From Flagellimonas sp. HMM57 (lineage in GTDB: Bacteria > Bacteroidota > Bacteroidia > Flavobacteriales > Flavobacteriaceae): DNA of 64,000 nt. Within the stretch, counting starts at the first letter, position 1. Every line of letters begins with the position of its first letter. The notes below the pieces were generated by a model. The model did no database searches, was not told the origin of the DNA, and saw only the letters and a program-made list of their open reading frames with translations. The stretch is from the NCBI RefSeq assembly GCF_021390175.1, contig NZ_CP090004.1:2294001-2358000 (forward strand), in the 5' to 3' direction. Positions 1 to 10,198 of the stretch are shown here, in pieces. A program made the translations under genes and the position numbers.

Positions 1-486
1 TATCGTATTGTCCTTCATAGAAACGGCATCGGTAAAATAGAGCACCGCAAAGACCAGGACAAAAGTGCCCAGAATTTCAGTCAAAATATTTAAAAATACG
101 TTGGGAATGGCAGGGGAATTACAAAAAACACCTCTTTTGCTATTTCCATCTTCCGTAGCATCAAAATGGTCCTTATTCATAAGCCACACAAAGAAAGCAC
201 CTAGCATAGCCCCTATAAATTGAGCCAAAATATAATTGGGAACATCATAAATAGAGAACTCTCCTGCTATTGCTAGACCAATAGTAACGGCAGGATTGAG
301 ATGTGCGCCGCTGTACGGCCCGGCGACGACTACACCTGTGTAGACGGCAAAAGCCCATCCTGTTGTAATCACTATCCAACCTGAGTCACTTCCATAGGTT
401 TTTTTTAATGATACGTTTGCGTTTACACCGCATCCCAAAAGAATGAGGAGGAACGTTCCCATAATTTCAGCGATAAAAGGAGTCAT
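1..486 (-). CDS. glpF: Glycerol uptake facilitator / aquaporin (partial, C-terminus beyond window)
   Basis: Membrane channel of the MIP family that lets glycerol cross the inner membrane. The reading frame is open from an ATG at 486 down to base 1, giving the first 162 residues; the C-terminal half, with the second NPA box, lies outside the window. Visible are an N-terminal hydrophobic helix (FIAEIMGTFLLILLGCGV) and the first pore motif SGAHLNPAVT at about residues 59-68. It is followed 56 bases downstream of the glpK stop and in the same direction, so uptake and phosphorylation are probably co-transcribed. Glycerol rather than water specificity is inferred from the glpK neighbour. Confidence 0.88.
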   Translation of the reverse strand, partial: MTPFIAEIMGTFLLILLGCGVNANVSLKKTYGSDSGWIVITTGWAFAVYTGVVVAGPYSGAHLNPAVTIGLAIAGEFSIYDVPNYILAQFIGAMLGAFFVWLMNKDHFDATEDGNSKRGVFCNSPAIPNVFLNILTEILGTFVLVFAVLYFTDAVSMKDNTI

Positions 487-542
487 TGTAGGTTTGTTAA
501 AGTTTTATGGGTAAATAGTTTTGTTTGTCAACTGCCAATAGT

Positions 543-2039
543 TTACTGATTTTTTGTCCAGTGTTCCAAAGCTTCAATGGCCCTGTACCATCCTTTAATT
601 CCAGCATCTATATACGCTCTTTCATTGGATGGTTTAAAATGGACATCGGTTTGCCAAATATCCTGAATTTCTTCCTGGCTTTCCCAATACCCAACAGCAA
701 GTCCGGCCAAATAAGCCGCCCCCATCACTGTAGTCTCTACTATTTTTGGTCGAATAGTTACGGTGTTCAAAACATCTGCCTGGAATTGCATCAACAAATC
801 GTTTACAGTGGCACCGCCATCGACCCTAAGCTCTTTTATCGAAATTCCAGAATCTGCTTCCATGGCTTTCAAAATATCCATGGTCTGGTAGGCAATGGAT
901 TCTAAAGCGGCTCTGGCAATATGTGCATCGGTACTTCCACGGGTTAGTCCAAAAATGGTTCCTTGGGCATGTTGATTCCAATGCGGGGCACCCAATCCAG
1001 CAAAGGCTGGCACAAAATAAACACCTTCTGAGCTATCCACAGAACCTGCAAGTTGTTCAACATCAGAAGAATTCTTTATGATTTTTAAACTATCACGAAG
1101 CCATTGCACGACCGCTCCGGCAATAAAAATACTTCCTTCAAGTGCGTAATGCGTTTTTCCATTTATTTTCCATGCCACTGTAGTCAGAAGGTTGTTTTTA
1201 GAAACAATGGGCTTTTCACCAATATTCATAAGCATAAAACAACCTGTGCCATACGTATTTTTCACCATTCCCTGCTTGGTGCACATTTGCCCGAACAATG
1301 CTGCCTGTTGGTCACCGGCAATACCTGCTATTGGAATTTTAGCAGCGAAAAAATTTGGACTTGTATTTCCGTATACCTCGCTGGATTGTCTTACTTCGGG
1401 GAGCATACTTTTGGGGATGGTAAAAAGTTCCAAAAGTTCATTGTCCCATTCCATGGTATTTATGTTGAAGAGCAAGGACCTGGATGCATTGGTAACATCG
1501 GTAATGTGCATTTTCCCCTCCGTCATTTTCCAAATTAACCAAGTATCTATGGTGCCGAGTACCAAATCACCAGATTCCGCTTTTTCACGAGCACCTTCCA
1601 CATTGTCCAGAATCCATTTTACTTTGGTGCCCGAGAAATAAGAATCAATGACCAATCCTGTCTTTTCCCGAATCATTTCGGACTTACCCTGACTTTTAAG
1701 CTCATCACAATAATCCGCAGTTCTTTTGTCTTGCCAAACTATGGCATTGTATATGGGTTTGCCTGTATTTCTGTCCCATACCACAACAGTTTCACGTTGA
1801 TTGGTAATCCCTATCGCAGCAATTTGTTCTCCTTTTAATCCTTTTTTGCTTACAGCTTCGGCTGCCATCCCTGCTTGTGTGGCCCAAATTTCATCTGCAT
1901 CGTGTTCTACCCATCCTGGCTTGGGGAAAATTTGGGTGAACTCTTTTTGGGAAACGGATATTATAGTTCCTTTTTTATCGAAAACTACAGCTCGGGAACT
2001 TGTGGTACCTTGATCTAAGGCGAGAATATACTGATTCAT
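543..2039 (-). CDS. glpK: Glycerol kinase
   Basis: Phosphorylates glycerol to sn-glycerol-3-phosphate with ATP in the cytoplasm. At 498 residues it has full family length. The FGGY-kinase ATP motif [16 protein letters not shown] is at the N-terminus, the central [10 protein letters not shown] and YGTGCFML segments are present, and the C-terminal nucleotide site reads [14 protein letters not shown]. It starts at ATG 2039 and lies upstream of glpF in one transcription unit, so glycerol is trapped as it enters. The gene looks intact. Confidence 0.97.
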   Translation of the reverse strand: MNQYILALDQGTTSSRAVVFDKKGTIISVSQKEFTQIFPKPGWVEHDADEIWATQAGMAAEAVSKKGLKGEQIAAIGITNQRETVVVWDRNTGKPIYNAIVWQDKRTADYCDELKSQGKSEMIREKTGLVIDSYFSGTKVKWILDNVEGAREKAESGDLVLGTIDTWLIWKMTEGKMHITDVTNASRSLLFNINTMEWDNELLELFTIPKSMLPEVRQSSEVYGNTSPNFFAAKIPIAGIAGDQQAALFGQMCTKQGMVKNTYGTGCFMLMNIGEKPIVSKNNLLTTVAWKINGKTHYALEGSIFIAGAVVQWLRDSLKIIKNSSDVEQLAGSVDSSEGVYFVPAFAGLGAPHWNQHAQGTIFGLTRGSTDAHIARAALESIAYQTMDILKAMEADSGISIKELRVDGGATVNDLLMQFQADVLNTVTIRPKIVETTVMGAAYLAGLAVGYWESQEEIQDIWQTDVHFKPSNERAYIDAGIKGWYRAIEALEHWTKNQ

Positions 2040-2110
2040 TGTGTTAATTTAATGCGTCTGAATTTACTAAAATAAATCGGAGTAATTTTATTCAAGAAAA
2101 ATTATAGCCT

Positions 2111-2647
2111 ATGAAAACCTATGTAGCACTTCTTAGGGGAATTAATGTAAGTGGTCAAAAGAAAATTAGAATGGCCGATTTAAAACAATCGCTAGAAAAT
2201 TACGGTCTTCATAAAGTAACAACGTATATACAGAGTGGAAATGTTGTTTTTGAAAGTGAAGTGTGCGATGCTAAACAACTTGAAAAGACTATTCACGAAA
2301 TTATTTTGAACGATTTTGGATTTAGTTTACCAACTTTGGTAGCCACCGGAGAAGTGTTAGCGCAAATTTTGGATGCCAATCCATTCAATGATCAATCAGA
2401 AGAGAATAGATTATACTTTGTCTTGCTTAAACACCCGCCCGAAAAAATTTTGAAAGAGAAATTCAAGGTCGAACAATTCGTGAATGAGGACTTTCATATT
2501 ACCGACACATGCGTTTATCTGTGTTGTAAAAAAGGGTATGGCAATGCAAAATTGAACAACAACCTAATCGAACGTAAACTCAAGGTTGAAGCTACGACCC
2601 GTAATTTGAAGACAATGCAAAAATTGATCGCAATGGTGGAAGAGTGA
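2111..2647 (+). CDS. DUF1697 family protein
   Basis: A 178-residue cytoplasmic protein of the DUF1697 family, whose function is not established. The family signature YVALLRGINVSGQKKIRM is at the N-terminus, followed by TYIQSGNVVFES. No signal peptide or membrane segment is visible. The gene is divergent from glpK (71 bases apart) and converges on tspO with only 11 bases between the stops. The family assignment is firm; no role can be read from the sequence. Confidence 0.9.
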   Translation: MKTYVALLRGINVSGQKKIRMADLKQSLENYGLHKVTTYIQSGNVVFESEVCDAKQLEKTIHEIILNDFGFSLPTLVATGEVLAQILDANPFNDQSEENRLYFVLLKHPPEKILKEKFKVEQFVNEDFHITDTCVYLCCKKGYGNAKLNNNLIERKLKVEATTRNLKTMQKLIAMVEE

Positions 2648-2658
2648 ATGGCATAAAG

Positions 2659-3132
2659 TCAATTCAACTCCCAGATTTTATAATTCAAGAGCGTTGCAAA
2701 ACTCACCCACAGCAGATAAGGGGCCAATAGAATTGCGGCTGTTTTACTTACCACGCTAAACCATTTCATCGTCAGGATAATCAATGTTAATAAAGTAAGA
2801 ATGACCAAGAGTGCCCAAAAGGGACTTTGAAGCCCAAAAAAAACAATGCTCCACAAGGCATTAAAGAGCAATTGAAACCCAAAATGATACAGGGCCGTTT
2901 TTACCCAAATATGATGAAACCCTTTGGACCAAACGATTCCCGCCGAAACCCCCATCATAATATAAAGTAAGGTCCAAACAGGAGCAAATAGCCAATTAGG
3001 CGGATTGAAACTGGGTTTGCTCAAGGTTAAGTACCAATCATTAACCGAACTTTGTGTAGCAAAACTGGATAAAAAACCAATAAGCAGACAAATGATAACC
3101 GAAATTGAAATGTAAACAGCTTTTTTCTTCAT
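2659..3132 (-). CDS. tspO: TspO/MBR family tryptophan-rich membrane protein
   Basis: A 157-residue integral membrane protein with five predicted transmembrane helices, the size and layout of bacterial TspO. The conserved stretch PSFNPPNWLFAPVWTLLY is at about residues 40-57, with further tryptophans in the later helices (NALWSIVFFGL, APYLLWVSFATLLN). Family members bind porphyrins or sterol-like ligands; the physiological ligand here is unknown. It is divergent from the mevalonate-pathway gene mvaD, 91 bases away, and shares that intergenic region with it. Confidence 0.92.
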   Translation of the reverse strand: MKKKAVYISISVIICLLIGFLSSFATQSSVNDWYLTLSKPSFNPPNWLFAPVWTLLYIMMGVSAGIVWSKGFHHIWVKTALYHFGFQLLFNALWSIVFFGLQSPFWALLVILTLLTLIILTMKWFSVVSKTAAILLAPYLLWVSFATLLNYKIWELN

Positions 3133-3199
3133 GGTAAGTGCAATTCCCTCTAAAATAAGAATTTATTTATACCTATTTCTCGTATCCTGACCAGCACCT

Positions 3200-3207
3200 T
3201 ATATTTG
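3200..3207 (+). promoter_or_regulatory. Candidate -7 promoter element for mvaD
   Basis: TATATTTG matches the Bacteroidota -7 consensus TAnnTTTG exactly and ends 16 bases before the mvaD start codon. No TTG at the usual -33 distance is visible, so only half of the promoter signature is present. Confidence 0.35.
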
Positions 3208-3223
3208 CCTTAAATATTTTTCA

Positions 3224-4309
3224 ATGACCGAAAAAGACTTTCTGTCCAAAAGTTATGCTGATTTACCTTCAGAGGGAAAAGTTACATGGAAAGCGCCCAG
3301 TAATATTGCTTTGGTCAAATATTGGGGAAAAAAGGCCAATCAGATTCCTGCTAATCCATCCATTAGCTTTACGCTCGATGCCTGTGCAACGACGACCTCG
3401 GTTTCATATACCAAAAAGGAAGGTGATAGTCCGCAATTTTCGTTTGATTTAATTTTTGAAGGAAAACCCAAAGAAGATTTTAAGCCGAAGATTCAGACTT
3501 TTTTTGAACGCATAGAAAAGTATCTTCCTTTCTTAAAATCGTATCACTTCATAATTGAAACATCAAATTCCTTTCCCCATAGTAGCGGAATAGCTTCCTC
3601 TGCAAGTGGAATGGCTGCCCTATCGCTTTGTCTTATGGATATTGAAAAAAAGCTGGATAGTAGCATGAGCGATGATTTCTTCAGGAAAAAAGCCTCCTTT
3701 TTGGCACGTTTAGGTTCGGGAAGTGCAGGTAGAAGTATCGAAGGGGATTTAATTCAATGGGGCAAATATGCCGCTATCGAGGAAAGTTCCGATTTGTACG
3801 GAGTACGGTATCCCTTTAAAATAGCCACTGTTTTTAAGAATTTTCATGATACCATTTTATTGGTGCACAAGGGCCAAAAACAGGTAAGTAGTTCTGTTGG
3901 ACATAATTTAATGCACGACCATCCATATGCTGAAAGACGTTTTGCCCAAGCCCATCAAAATTTGGATAAACTGAAAACTATTTTTGAAAATGGGGACTTG
4001 GACAATTTCATAAAAATTGTTGAAAGCGAAGCACTTACCCTACATGCAATGATGATGACAAGCATGCCTTATTTTATCCTTATGAAACCCGAAACTTTGG
4101 AAATTATCAATAAAATATGGAGTTATAGGGCATCAACAAAAGTGCCGTTATGCTTCACGTTGGATGCAGGCGCCAATGTACATCTGTTGTATCCTGAATC
4201 GGTGAAAGAAAAAGTTATTCAATTTATTCAGGATGAATTGGTTGTGCATTGCGAGAAGGGACATTATATTTGCGACCGAATTGGCGACGGTGCAAGAAAG
4301 TTACGTTAA
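3224..4309 (+). CDS. mvaD: Diphosphomevalonate decarboxylase
   Basis: Converts mevalonate 5-diphosphate to isopentenyl diphosphate in the cytoplasm, the last step of the mevalonate route to isoprenoids. The 361-residue protein carries the family N-terminal motif APSNIALVKYWGKK, the GHMP-kinase phosphate loop SSGIASSASGMAAL, and the GSGSAGRSIEGD segment characteristic of this enzyme. The C-terminus contains LCFTLDAGANVHLLYP, the second GHMP motif. It starts at an ATG shortly after a TATATTTG box. The next gene downstream is a mevalonate-kinase-like GHMP kinase and then a prenyltransferase, forming an isoprenoid cluster. Confidence 0.96.
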   Translation: MTEKDFLSKSYADLPSEGKVTWKAPSNIALVKYWGKKANQIPANPSISFTLDACATTTSVSYTKKEGDSPQFSFDLIFEGKPKEDFKPKIQTFFERIEKYLPFLKSYHFIIETSNSFPHSSGIASSASGMAALSLCLMDIEKKLDSSMSDDFFRKKASFLARLGSGSAGRSIEGDLIQWGKYAAIEESSDLYGVRYPFKIATVFKNFHDTILLVHKGQKQVSSSVGHNLMHDHPYAERRFAQAHQNLDKLKTIFENGDLDNFIKIVESEALTLHAMMMTSMPYFILMKPETLEIINKIWSYRASTKVPLCFTLDAGANVHLLYPESVKEKVIQFIQDELVVHCEKGHYICDRIGDGARKLR

Positions 4310-4453
4310 TTTAGTCGTCTAATACACTGAAAAGAAGGTATTGGCGTTCAAATAAACGTAATTAATCGAAAGTTTTGAATTTTGAACATCAATTTTGTTT
4401 ATCTTTATTTTGAAATTTGTTAAACAAAATGGAATTTCACCAATAAATCTAAC

Positions 4454-5392
4454 ATGAAAGGTCCGTTATTTTACTCTAAAATTTTACTCTTCGGAGAATA
4501 CGGAATTATTAAAGACTCCAAAGGACTCTCTATTCCCTATAATTTTTTTAAGGGAGCTTTAAAGACCGATGATAACACTTCTGCTTCTGCAAAAAAGTCA
4601 AATGAAAGTTTAAAAGAGTATGTTGGATATTTGAGAAAATTGGAACAAGAAGAGAAAGACTTGGTCTCTTTTGATTTGGAAACACTTCAGGCAGATGTTG
4701 ACCATGGAATGTATTTTGACAGTTCCATTCCCCAAGGTTACGGCATTGGCAGTAGTGGGGCGTTAGTTGCGGCTATTTACGATAAATATGCAACCGATAA
4801 AATAACCGTTCTCGAAAACCTGACCCGAGAAAAACTTTTGCGGCTTAAAGCGATTTTTGGGAAAATGGAATCCTTTTTCCACGGTAAGTCTTCTGGTCTA
4901 GACCCGCTGAACAGTTACTTGAGCTTACCCATTCTTATTAACTCTAAAGACAATATAGAATCTGCAAGTATTCCATCCCAAAACAAGGAGGGCAAAGGCG
5001 CAGTTTTCTTATTGGACAGTGGCATTACTGGTGAAACCGCGCCAATGGTTCAGATTTTCATGGAAAAAATGAAGCAGGAAGGGTTTCGTAGCATGCTTAA
5101 AAACCAATTCATAAAGCACACGGATGCTTGCGTAGAGGATTTTTTAAATGGAAATGTAAAATCCCTTTTTGGTAACTTGAAAGAGCTTTCCAACGTAGTT
5201 TTTGACAATTTCAAGCCTATGATTCCAGCTAAGTTCCACCAACTTTGGCAAAAAGGTATTGAGACCAATGATTATTATTTGAAGCTTTGCGGTTCAGGTG
5301 GTGGTGGTTACATTCTTGGCTTTACACAAGATTTGGAAAAAGCCAAAAAAACATTGCAAGGTCATAACCTAGAAGTGGTGTACAACTTCTAA
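4454..5392 (+). CDS. GHMP kinase, mevalonate-kinase-like
   Basis: Probably phosphorylates mevalonate with ATP, judged by similarity and by the neighbouring mvaD. The 312-residue protein has the N-terminal KILLFGEYGIIKDSKGLSIP segment typical of mevalonate kinases, the phosphate loop GYGIGSSGALVAAIYDKYA at about residues 96-114, and the C-terminal GHMP motif LCGSGGGGYILGF. Phosphomevalonate kinase is the main alternative and cannot be excluded by eye. It lies 144 bases after mvaD and 9 bases before the UbiA gene. The leader before it contains an imperfect TTTGTTAAACAAA palindrome near 4417-4429. Confidence 0.85.
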   Translation: MKGPLFYSKILLFGEYGIIKDSKGLSIPYNFFKGALKTDDNTSASAKKSNESLKEYVGYLRKLEQEEKDLVSFDLETLQADVDHGMYFDSSIPQGYGIGSSGALVAAIYDKYATDKITVLENLTREKLLRLKAIFGKMESFFHGKSSGLDPLNSYLSLPILINSKDNIESASIPSQNKEGKGAVFLLDSGITGETAPMVQIFMEKMKQEGFRSMLKNQFIKHTDACVEDFLNGNVKSLFGNLKELSNVVFDNFKPMIPAKFHQLWQKGIETNDYYLKLCGSGGGGYILGFTQDLEKAKKTLQGHNLEVVYNF

Positions 5393-5401
5393 TCGTATCA
5401 C

Positions 5402-6307
5402 ATGCTTACTAGAAAAAATAAACTCCTGCTGTTTAAGCTATTGAGTTTGTTTTCCGTGGTTCGGGGATATAACATTCTAATGATTACCCTGGCACAATAT
5501 TTAGCTTCCATCTATATTTTGTCCCCAGATTTGCCTCTTAGGCAGGTAGTGTTCGACATTAATCTTTTTTTGATCGTGACAGCATCGGCATTGGCAATAG
5601 CGGGCGGTTATATCATCAATAACTTCTACGATGCCGAGAAAGATTTGATCAATAAGCCAACAAAGAGTATGCTGGACAGGTTGGTAAGCCAACGATTTAA
5701 ATTGACAACCTATTTCATCCTCAATTTTTTGGCTGCTGTGGCTGCCAGTTATATATCATTTAGAGCGGTATTTTTCTTCTCGGCCTATATTTTTGGAATC
5801 TGGTTGTATTCGCATAAATTAAAGCGTATTCCATTTATTGGCAATTTGGTTTCGGCCTCATTGGCCATAGCTCCCTTTTTTGTCGTTTTCGTCTACTATG
5901 CAAATTTTCAGACCGTAATTTTTGTACATGCCCTTTTCCTCTTTCTATTGATTTTGGCTCGGGAAATGATCAAAGATTTGGAAAATATGGCTGGCGATAT
6001 GGCACAAAACTATAAAACCATTCCAATCATATATGGAGTGAGGATTTCTAAGCTAATGATTGGATCGTTGATTGTGATGACGCTTATTCCTTCGCTTTTA
6101 CTGATCAATACTTTTGATGTTGGTTATATGTACCTGTTCTTTTTTGCCTGTATTCTTCTTTTGGGTCTTTTTATCATTCTGTTATGGAAGGCCAATGGTA
6201 AAAAACACTATGTTTGGCTGCACAATATTTTAAAGTTTATTATTGTGGCCGGTGTTTTCAGTATTTTATTGATCGATGTTGATTTGGTCTTAAATCGAAT
6301 TCTATAA
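5402..6307 (+). CDS. UbiA-family prenyltransferase
   Basis: An integral membrane enzyme that transfers a polyprenyl group to an acceptor; bacterial annotations often call this type geranylgeranylglycerol-phosphate geranylgeranyltransferase, but the acceptor is not determined here. The 301-residue protein is hydrophobic throughout (about eight or nine helices). It has the first aspartate motif NNFYDAEKDLINKPTK at about residues 62-77 and the second REMIKDLENMAGDMAQNYKT at about 182-201. Its place after two mevalonate-pathway kinases fits use of isoprenoid diphosphates. Its stop overlaps the next start codon by one base (TAATG). Confidence 0.88.
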   Translation: MLTRKNKLLLFKLLSLFSVVRGYNILMITLAQYLASIYILSPDLPLRQVVFDINLFLIVTASALAIAGGYIINNFYDAEKDLINKPTKSMLDRLVSQRFKLTTYFILNFLAAVAASYISFRAVFFFSAYIFGIWLYSHKLKRIPFIGNLVSASLAIAPFFVVFVYYANFQTVIFVHALFLFLLILAREMIKDLENMAGDMAQNYKTIPIIYGVRISKLMIGSLIVMTLIPSLLLINTFDVGYMYLFFFACILLLGLFIILLWKANGKKHYVWLHNILKFIIVAGVFSILLIDVDLVLNRIL

Positions 6308-7260
6308 TGGAAAATCTTTTAAAAGTGGCAATGGCCCAGATTGCCCCAGTTTGGTTGGACAAACTGGCTACGCTTGAAAAAATAGAAATCTCAATTGAAG
6401 ATGCTGCAAAAAATGGAGCGGAACTGATAGTTTTTGGCGAAGCTTTTTTGCCCGGATATCCTTTCTGGTTGGCCCATACCGAAGGTGCCGCTTGGGACTT
6501 GAAAGTAAACAAGGAGTTACATGCGCATTACGTCAGAAATTCAATCCAGATTGAAGCTGGAGAGCTGGATACAATCTGTAAAATTGCCAATGAGAAAAAT
6601 ATTGCAGTGTATCTGGGAATGATGGAACGTGCCAAGGACAGGGGAGGGCATAGCCTTTACTGTTCGCTGGTCTACATCAATCAAAAAGGGGAAATAAAAT
6701 CGGTGCATCGCAAATTGCAACCTACCTATGACGAGCGTTTGACCTGGGCGCCAGGGGATGGTAACGGGCTCAAAGTACATCCTTTAAAACAGTTTACCGT
6801 TGGGGGATTGAACTGTTGGGAGAACTGGATGCCGCTTCCACGTGCAGCACTCTATGGCCAGGGCGAAAATTTACATGTTGCCGTTTGGCCCGGTGGATTG
6901 CACAATACGAAAGACATTACCCGATTTATAGCCCGAGAATCCAGAAGTTTTGTAATCTCGGTATCATCACTGATGACGATATCCGATTTTCCAAAAACAA
7001 CCCCGCATTTGGAGAAAATCTTGAAAAAAGCTCCCAAAGTTTTGGCAAACGGAGGTTCTGCAATTGCCGGCCCCGATGGGGAATGGCAGGTAGAGCCTGT
7101 TATAGATAAAGAAGGACTGATTTATGAAACTTTGGATTTTAATAGGGTCTATGAGGAACGACAGAATTTTGATCCTGTAGGTCATTACTCAAGACCCGAT
7201 GTTACCAAATTAATGGTGAACAGGGAACGGCAATCCACGGTGGAGTTTGAAGGTGAATAA
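6307..7260 (+). CDS. Carbon-nitrogen hydrolase, nitrilase type
   Basis: A 317-residue cytoplasmic enzyme of the nitrilase superfamily that hydrolyses a nitrile or amide C-N bond; the substrate is unknown. The catalytic triad is visible: Glu45 in VFGEAFLPGYPFW, Lys136 in HRKLQPTYDERLTW, and Cys170 in GGLNCWENWMPL. The GYPFW and CWENWMPL wording favours true nitrilases over amidases. It is translationally coupled to the UbiA gene (one-base overlap), placing it in the isoprenoid cluster. The accessory helicase region begins just after it. Confidence 0.9.
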   Translation: MENLLKVAMAQIAPVWLDKLATLEKIEISIEDAAKNGAELIVFGEAFLPGYPFWLAHTEGAAWDLKVNKELHAHYVRNSIQIEAGELDTICKIANEKNIAVYLGMMERAKDRGGHSLYCSLVYINQKGEIKSVHRKLQPTYDERLTWAPGDGNGLKVHPLKQFTVGGLNCWENWMPLPRAALYGQGENLHVAVWPGGLHNTKDITRFIARESRSFVISVSSLMTISDFPKTTPHLEKILKKAPKVLANGGSAIAGPDGEWQVEPVIDKEGLIYETLDFNRVYEERQNFDPVGHYSRPDVTKLMVNRERQSTVEFEGE

Positions 7261-7312
7261 CAGCTCCCTTATAGTATGGTTTGGAAGTTCTAAGATGTTG
7301 GACGTAGGTTTT

Positions 7313-10032
7313 TTACTTCCACTTATTTACATGTTCCACTTCTGTATCAAACTGTGCTGCCAATGATTTTACTCTTGACTTTAAAAGTATTTTTCTACCG
7401 TCAATTGTTCGTGTAAAAATCAGGTCGCAAGAACCAACAAGTCGTTCCCATTGGTTTTTGAAATATTCCGCTAAATTCTTATTTCGTCCAAGTATTTCAG
7501 GAACAGAATGATAGTCTTTTTGTTTTATGAACAATATAAACTTGTTCTTTCTGATGATTACATATCTTGGATTGTCAATAGGGACAATTACTTCTTGTAA
7601 TGCACTTATAAACGTTGATTTCTCGAAGGTTGTTCCACCTTCTAAGTGACAGAAAATAGCTCCCCAATTGTCCACCGAGGTTACTACCTTTAATTTTGAA
7701 TAATCTGTCTTTATGACTCCTACTTTAATTAAGGAATTTAAGAGTGCATCTCCAATTTGTTGAATGTCTTTTGAAATATCCCGGTATTTAAAATACAATC
7801 TTAATGTCTTAAATGTAAGTCTGCCAAAAATTGCCATTCCAACTGCTCCAAAAACGGCAAGGAATACATACAGATCTTGCATAGACTTTATGTTTCTTGC
7901 TACCTTGCCAAGCCCTTGTAAATTTTCTAAACCAAAAGCAACTAAACCCGAACCTAAAGTCGCAAGGAGGTTGCCAATTGTTTTATTCAAGTACATTGAC
8001 TTAACAGCTTTGTAATCTTCTTCCTCTGGAAATGGAATTCTAATCTCTTCAACAAGTGTAACGCCTGTTTCAAGTGCCTTTTTCCATTTTTGTTTTAAAC
8101 TTTCTCTGTCGCCTGCATAGGAGAACATTTCAACGTTCTTTTTCTCCGCTTCTTCTTTTTGATAAATGTTTACTGACAAGTTTAGGCGTCCAATTCCATT
8201 TTCTATTCCGGGCTCTTCTTTGAATGAAATGCCCACAAAACTTCTAAATCGCCTTTTTAATAAATCAAAATCGTCTCCGCCCGCTGGCGAGGTTGGATCA
8301 ATACAGACCAAATGCCAAATGTTTCCTGTTTTATTGTCATTCCCGTTTTGTGTTCTTATAGCTCTGCCACGCATTTGGTTGGAAAGCACAAATGAACCTA
8401 CAAAACTTGCCAAGATCAATGAGTTGATTGCAGGTGCGTCCCAACCTTCGCCCAATAGAGATTTCGTTCCAATTAATACTTCAATTTCTCCAAGCTGAAA
8501 TATTTGGGTTACTATATGAACAATGTTGTGTTTGAGTTGCTTTGTTTGGCTGATTAAAATGTAATTACTATCAAAAGGAACTGGACTTGAATTGATTTGG
8601 GTAATTCCGTATTTCGCTGCTTTTGTCTCAAATGTCGCATAAGCTCTAAGTGGAATAATAATGATAGAACCTGTGAGGACAGCAATTCTTATATTATCCT
8701 TGTTTTCCCGCCTTAATTTTTCAAAGATCGGAATGATACCAATTTTGTTCAGTTCAAGATTGTTTTCAGGCGCATTGATGAAAAATTCTTTGCGAATAAA
8801 GTCTGAAAGAATTACTAATCGTAGATCTTTTCTTAATTGTTTGTATTCAAAATCAACGATATTTTTGATGCCGTTTAGTTTACTGATACTAGAAGTCAAA
8901 AACCCTGTTATTCTATTATTGTGCGAAAAATTAATTTGCCGCCTTTCAATTGCTCCATATCTTCTTAATCGATTTTCCAGTGTTTTTTGATGTTCTTCGA
9001 AAACTTTGAAATACTCCTTTTCTTTATAGAGATAGAAATCTAAAAGCGTTTCGATCCATTTATAATCAAGTTTGGGAATTTTAAACTTCTTGTCGCCAAT
9101 GACTTCAAGATGTATTTCAGGAATTTCTTTTTCGTTGGCATTAAGAAATATTAAGCAAGCTGAATAATAGGAGAGATTATTATAGATCCAATCTAATTGC
9201 TCCGTTGGATTTTGCCAAATGGGATGTTGCTCAATTGCCTTGATGATGGTTTTATCTTTCTTTATTTCCTGAAAAAGCTTTTCAATGTTCTGTCTGAACT
9301 CAATAATTTTTTGATTTTCTTTCTCTGTTGGTAAGGTAAAATGAACATAATCTTGATGAGGGCATAAATCCCCTCGATCACTAATTCGGGAACTGAAATT
9401 TCAGTATCAACAGGTCCATTTAAATTAACGTAGCGTTGCCATTCTGTCACTGTTACATCATAGGGAGGAGTAGCTGTTAAGCCAACAATTACTGGGGCTA
9501 ATTTTTCTTTGACTTTTATAAGCGTTCGCCACCATTCACTTTTTAAATGGTGAGCTTCGTCTACAACAATAGTTTTGATGTTTTGAGATTTTAGTCCACG
9601 TACAATAGTATCAAGTTCTGAGTTGGTGGATTTGCCATTTCCATTTTCTTCTGTTTCTTCTTCTTCAATTTCTTCTTCTTCAATGCTCCAATTATTACAG
9701 GCTGCATGAAGCCCTTGATATGTTACAACTGTCATGAATTCTGGGTTGCGAATATCTCTCGAAATCCAATTAGGTGTCAAGTTGGTTTGAAGGAAAAGTT
9801 CACAAAACCTTTGTATCCATTGGTTTCGTATGGCTATTGTAGGAGCAAGAATTAAAGTTGGTCTATTAAGTCGAATTGCAACTTCAAGTCCCAATACTGT
9901 TTTACCTGAACCAGGTGGTGCAATTACATGAAGATGTTGGTCAGATAGATGATCTTGCAATTCGTCAAGCACTCGCTGTTGGTATTTTCTCCAACTGTAT
10001 TTGAATTTTATGTCTTTCGGATATTCTGTCAA
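7313..10032 (-). pseudogene. DEAD/DEAH-box SF2 helicase with C-terminal membrane segments, frameshifted
   Basis: One helicase gene read in two frames. The 5' part runs from a TTG start at 10032; the 3' part is open from a stop at 9401-9403 down to 7313. The frames join at the CCCC run at 9370-9373: adding one C restores VIEGDLCPHQDYVHF and gives about 906 residues. The restored protein has Walker A APPGSGKT (39-46), a Glu-rich insert (118-128), DEAH (158-161), TATPP (186-190), GEGWDAP (528-534) and QMRGRAIR (553-560). Two hydrophobic stretches follow (about 686-703 and 721-740). No ATG start exists: a stop lies eight codons upstream of the TTG. Translocation along nucleic acid is known for the family; the cellular role is unknown. 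It sits between otherwise conserved chromosomal genes. Confidence 0.85.
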
Positions 10033-10075
10033 TCTGCAATGTATTGTTTCAACTTACGCCCAATAAAAGGGACAT

Positions 10076-10116
10076 GAATTTGTTTTAATAAATCATATCC
10101 TACGATAAGTGAAGTT
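10076..10116 (+). repeat. Interspersed repeat, copy A
   Basis: This 41-base stretch matches 21294-21334 at 38 of 41 positions, beginning GAATTTGTTTTAATAA and ending CGATAAGTGAAGTT. It lies 44 bases upstream of the helicase TTG start. It belongs to the family described for copies B to E. Confidence 0.75.
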
Positions 10117-10198
10117 AGCTTTTTAGGATTACAAACCTGACCTCAAATTGATGAATCCGTCATATCAATTGACAAAATCATCAGTACTAAATAACAGC

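Noticed and set aside
1104..1641. Long open frames on the plus strand opposite glpK
   Set aside because: They lie wholly antisense to a well-conserved kinase gene and have no family motifs; they are frame shadows.
8500..9400. Treating the two helicase frames as two separate genes
   Set aside because: The C-terminal frame begins mid-motif and a one-base correction restores a continuous protein.
10054..10160. A minus-strand frame ending VPFIGRKLKQYIAD just upstream of the helicase
   Set aside because: It has no start codon and most of it is the interspersed repeat also found at 21294, so it is not a gene.
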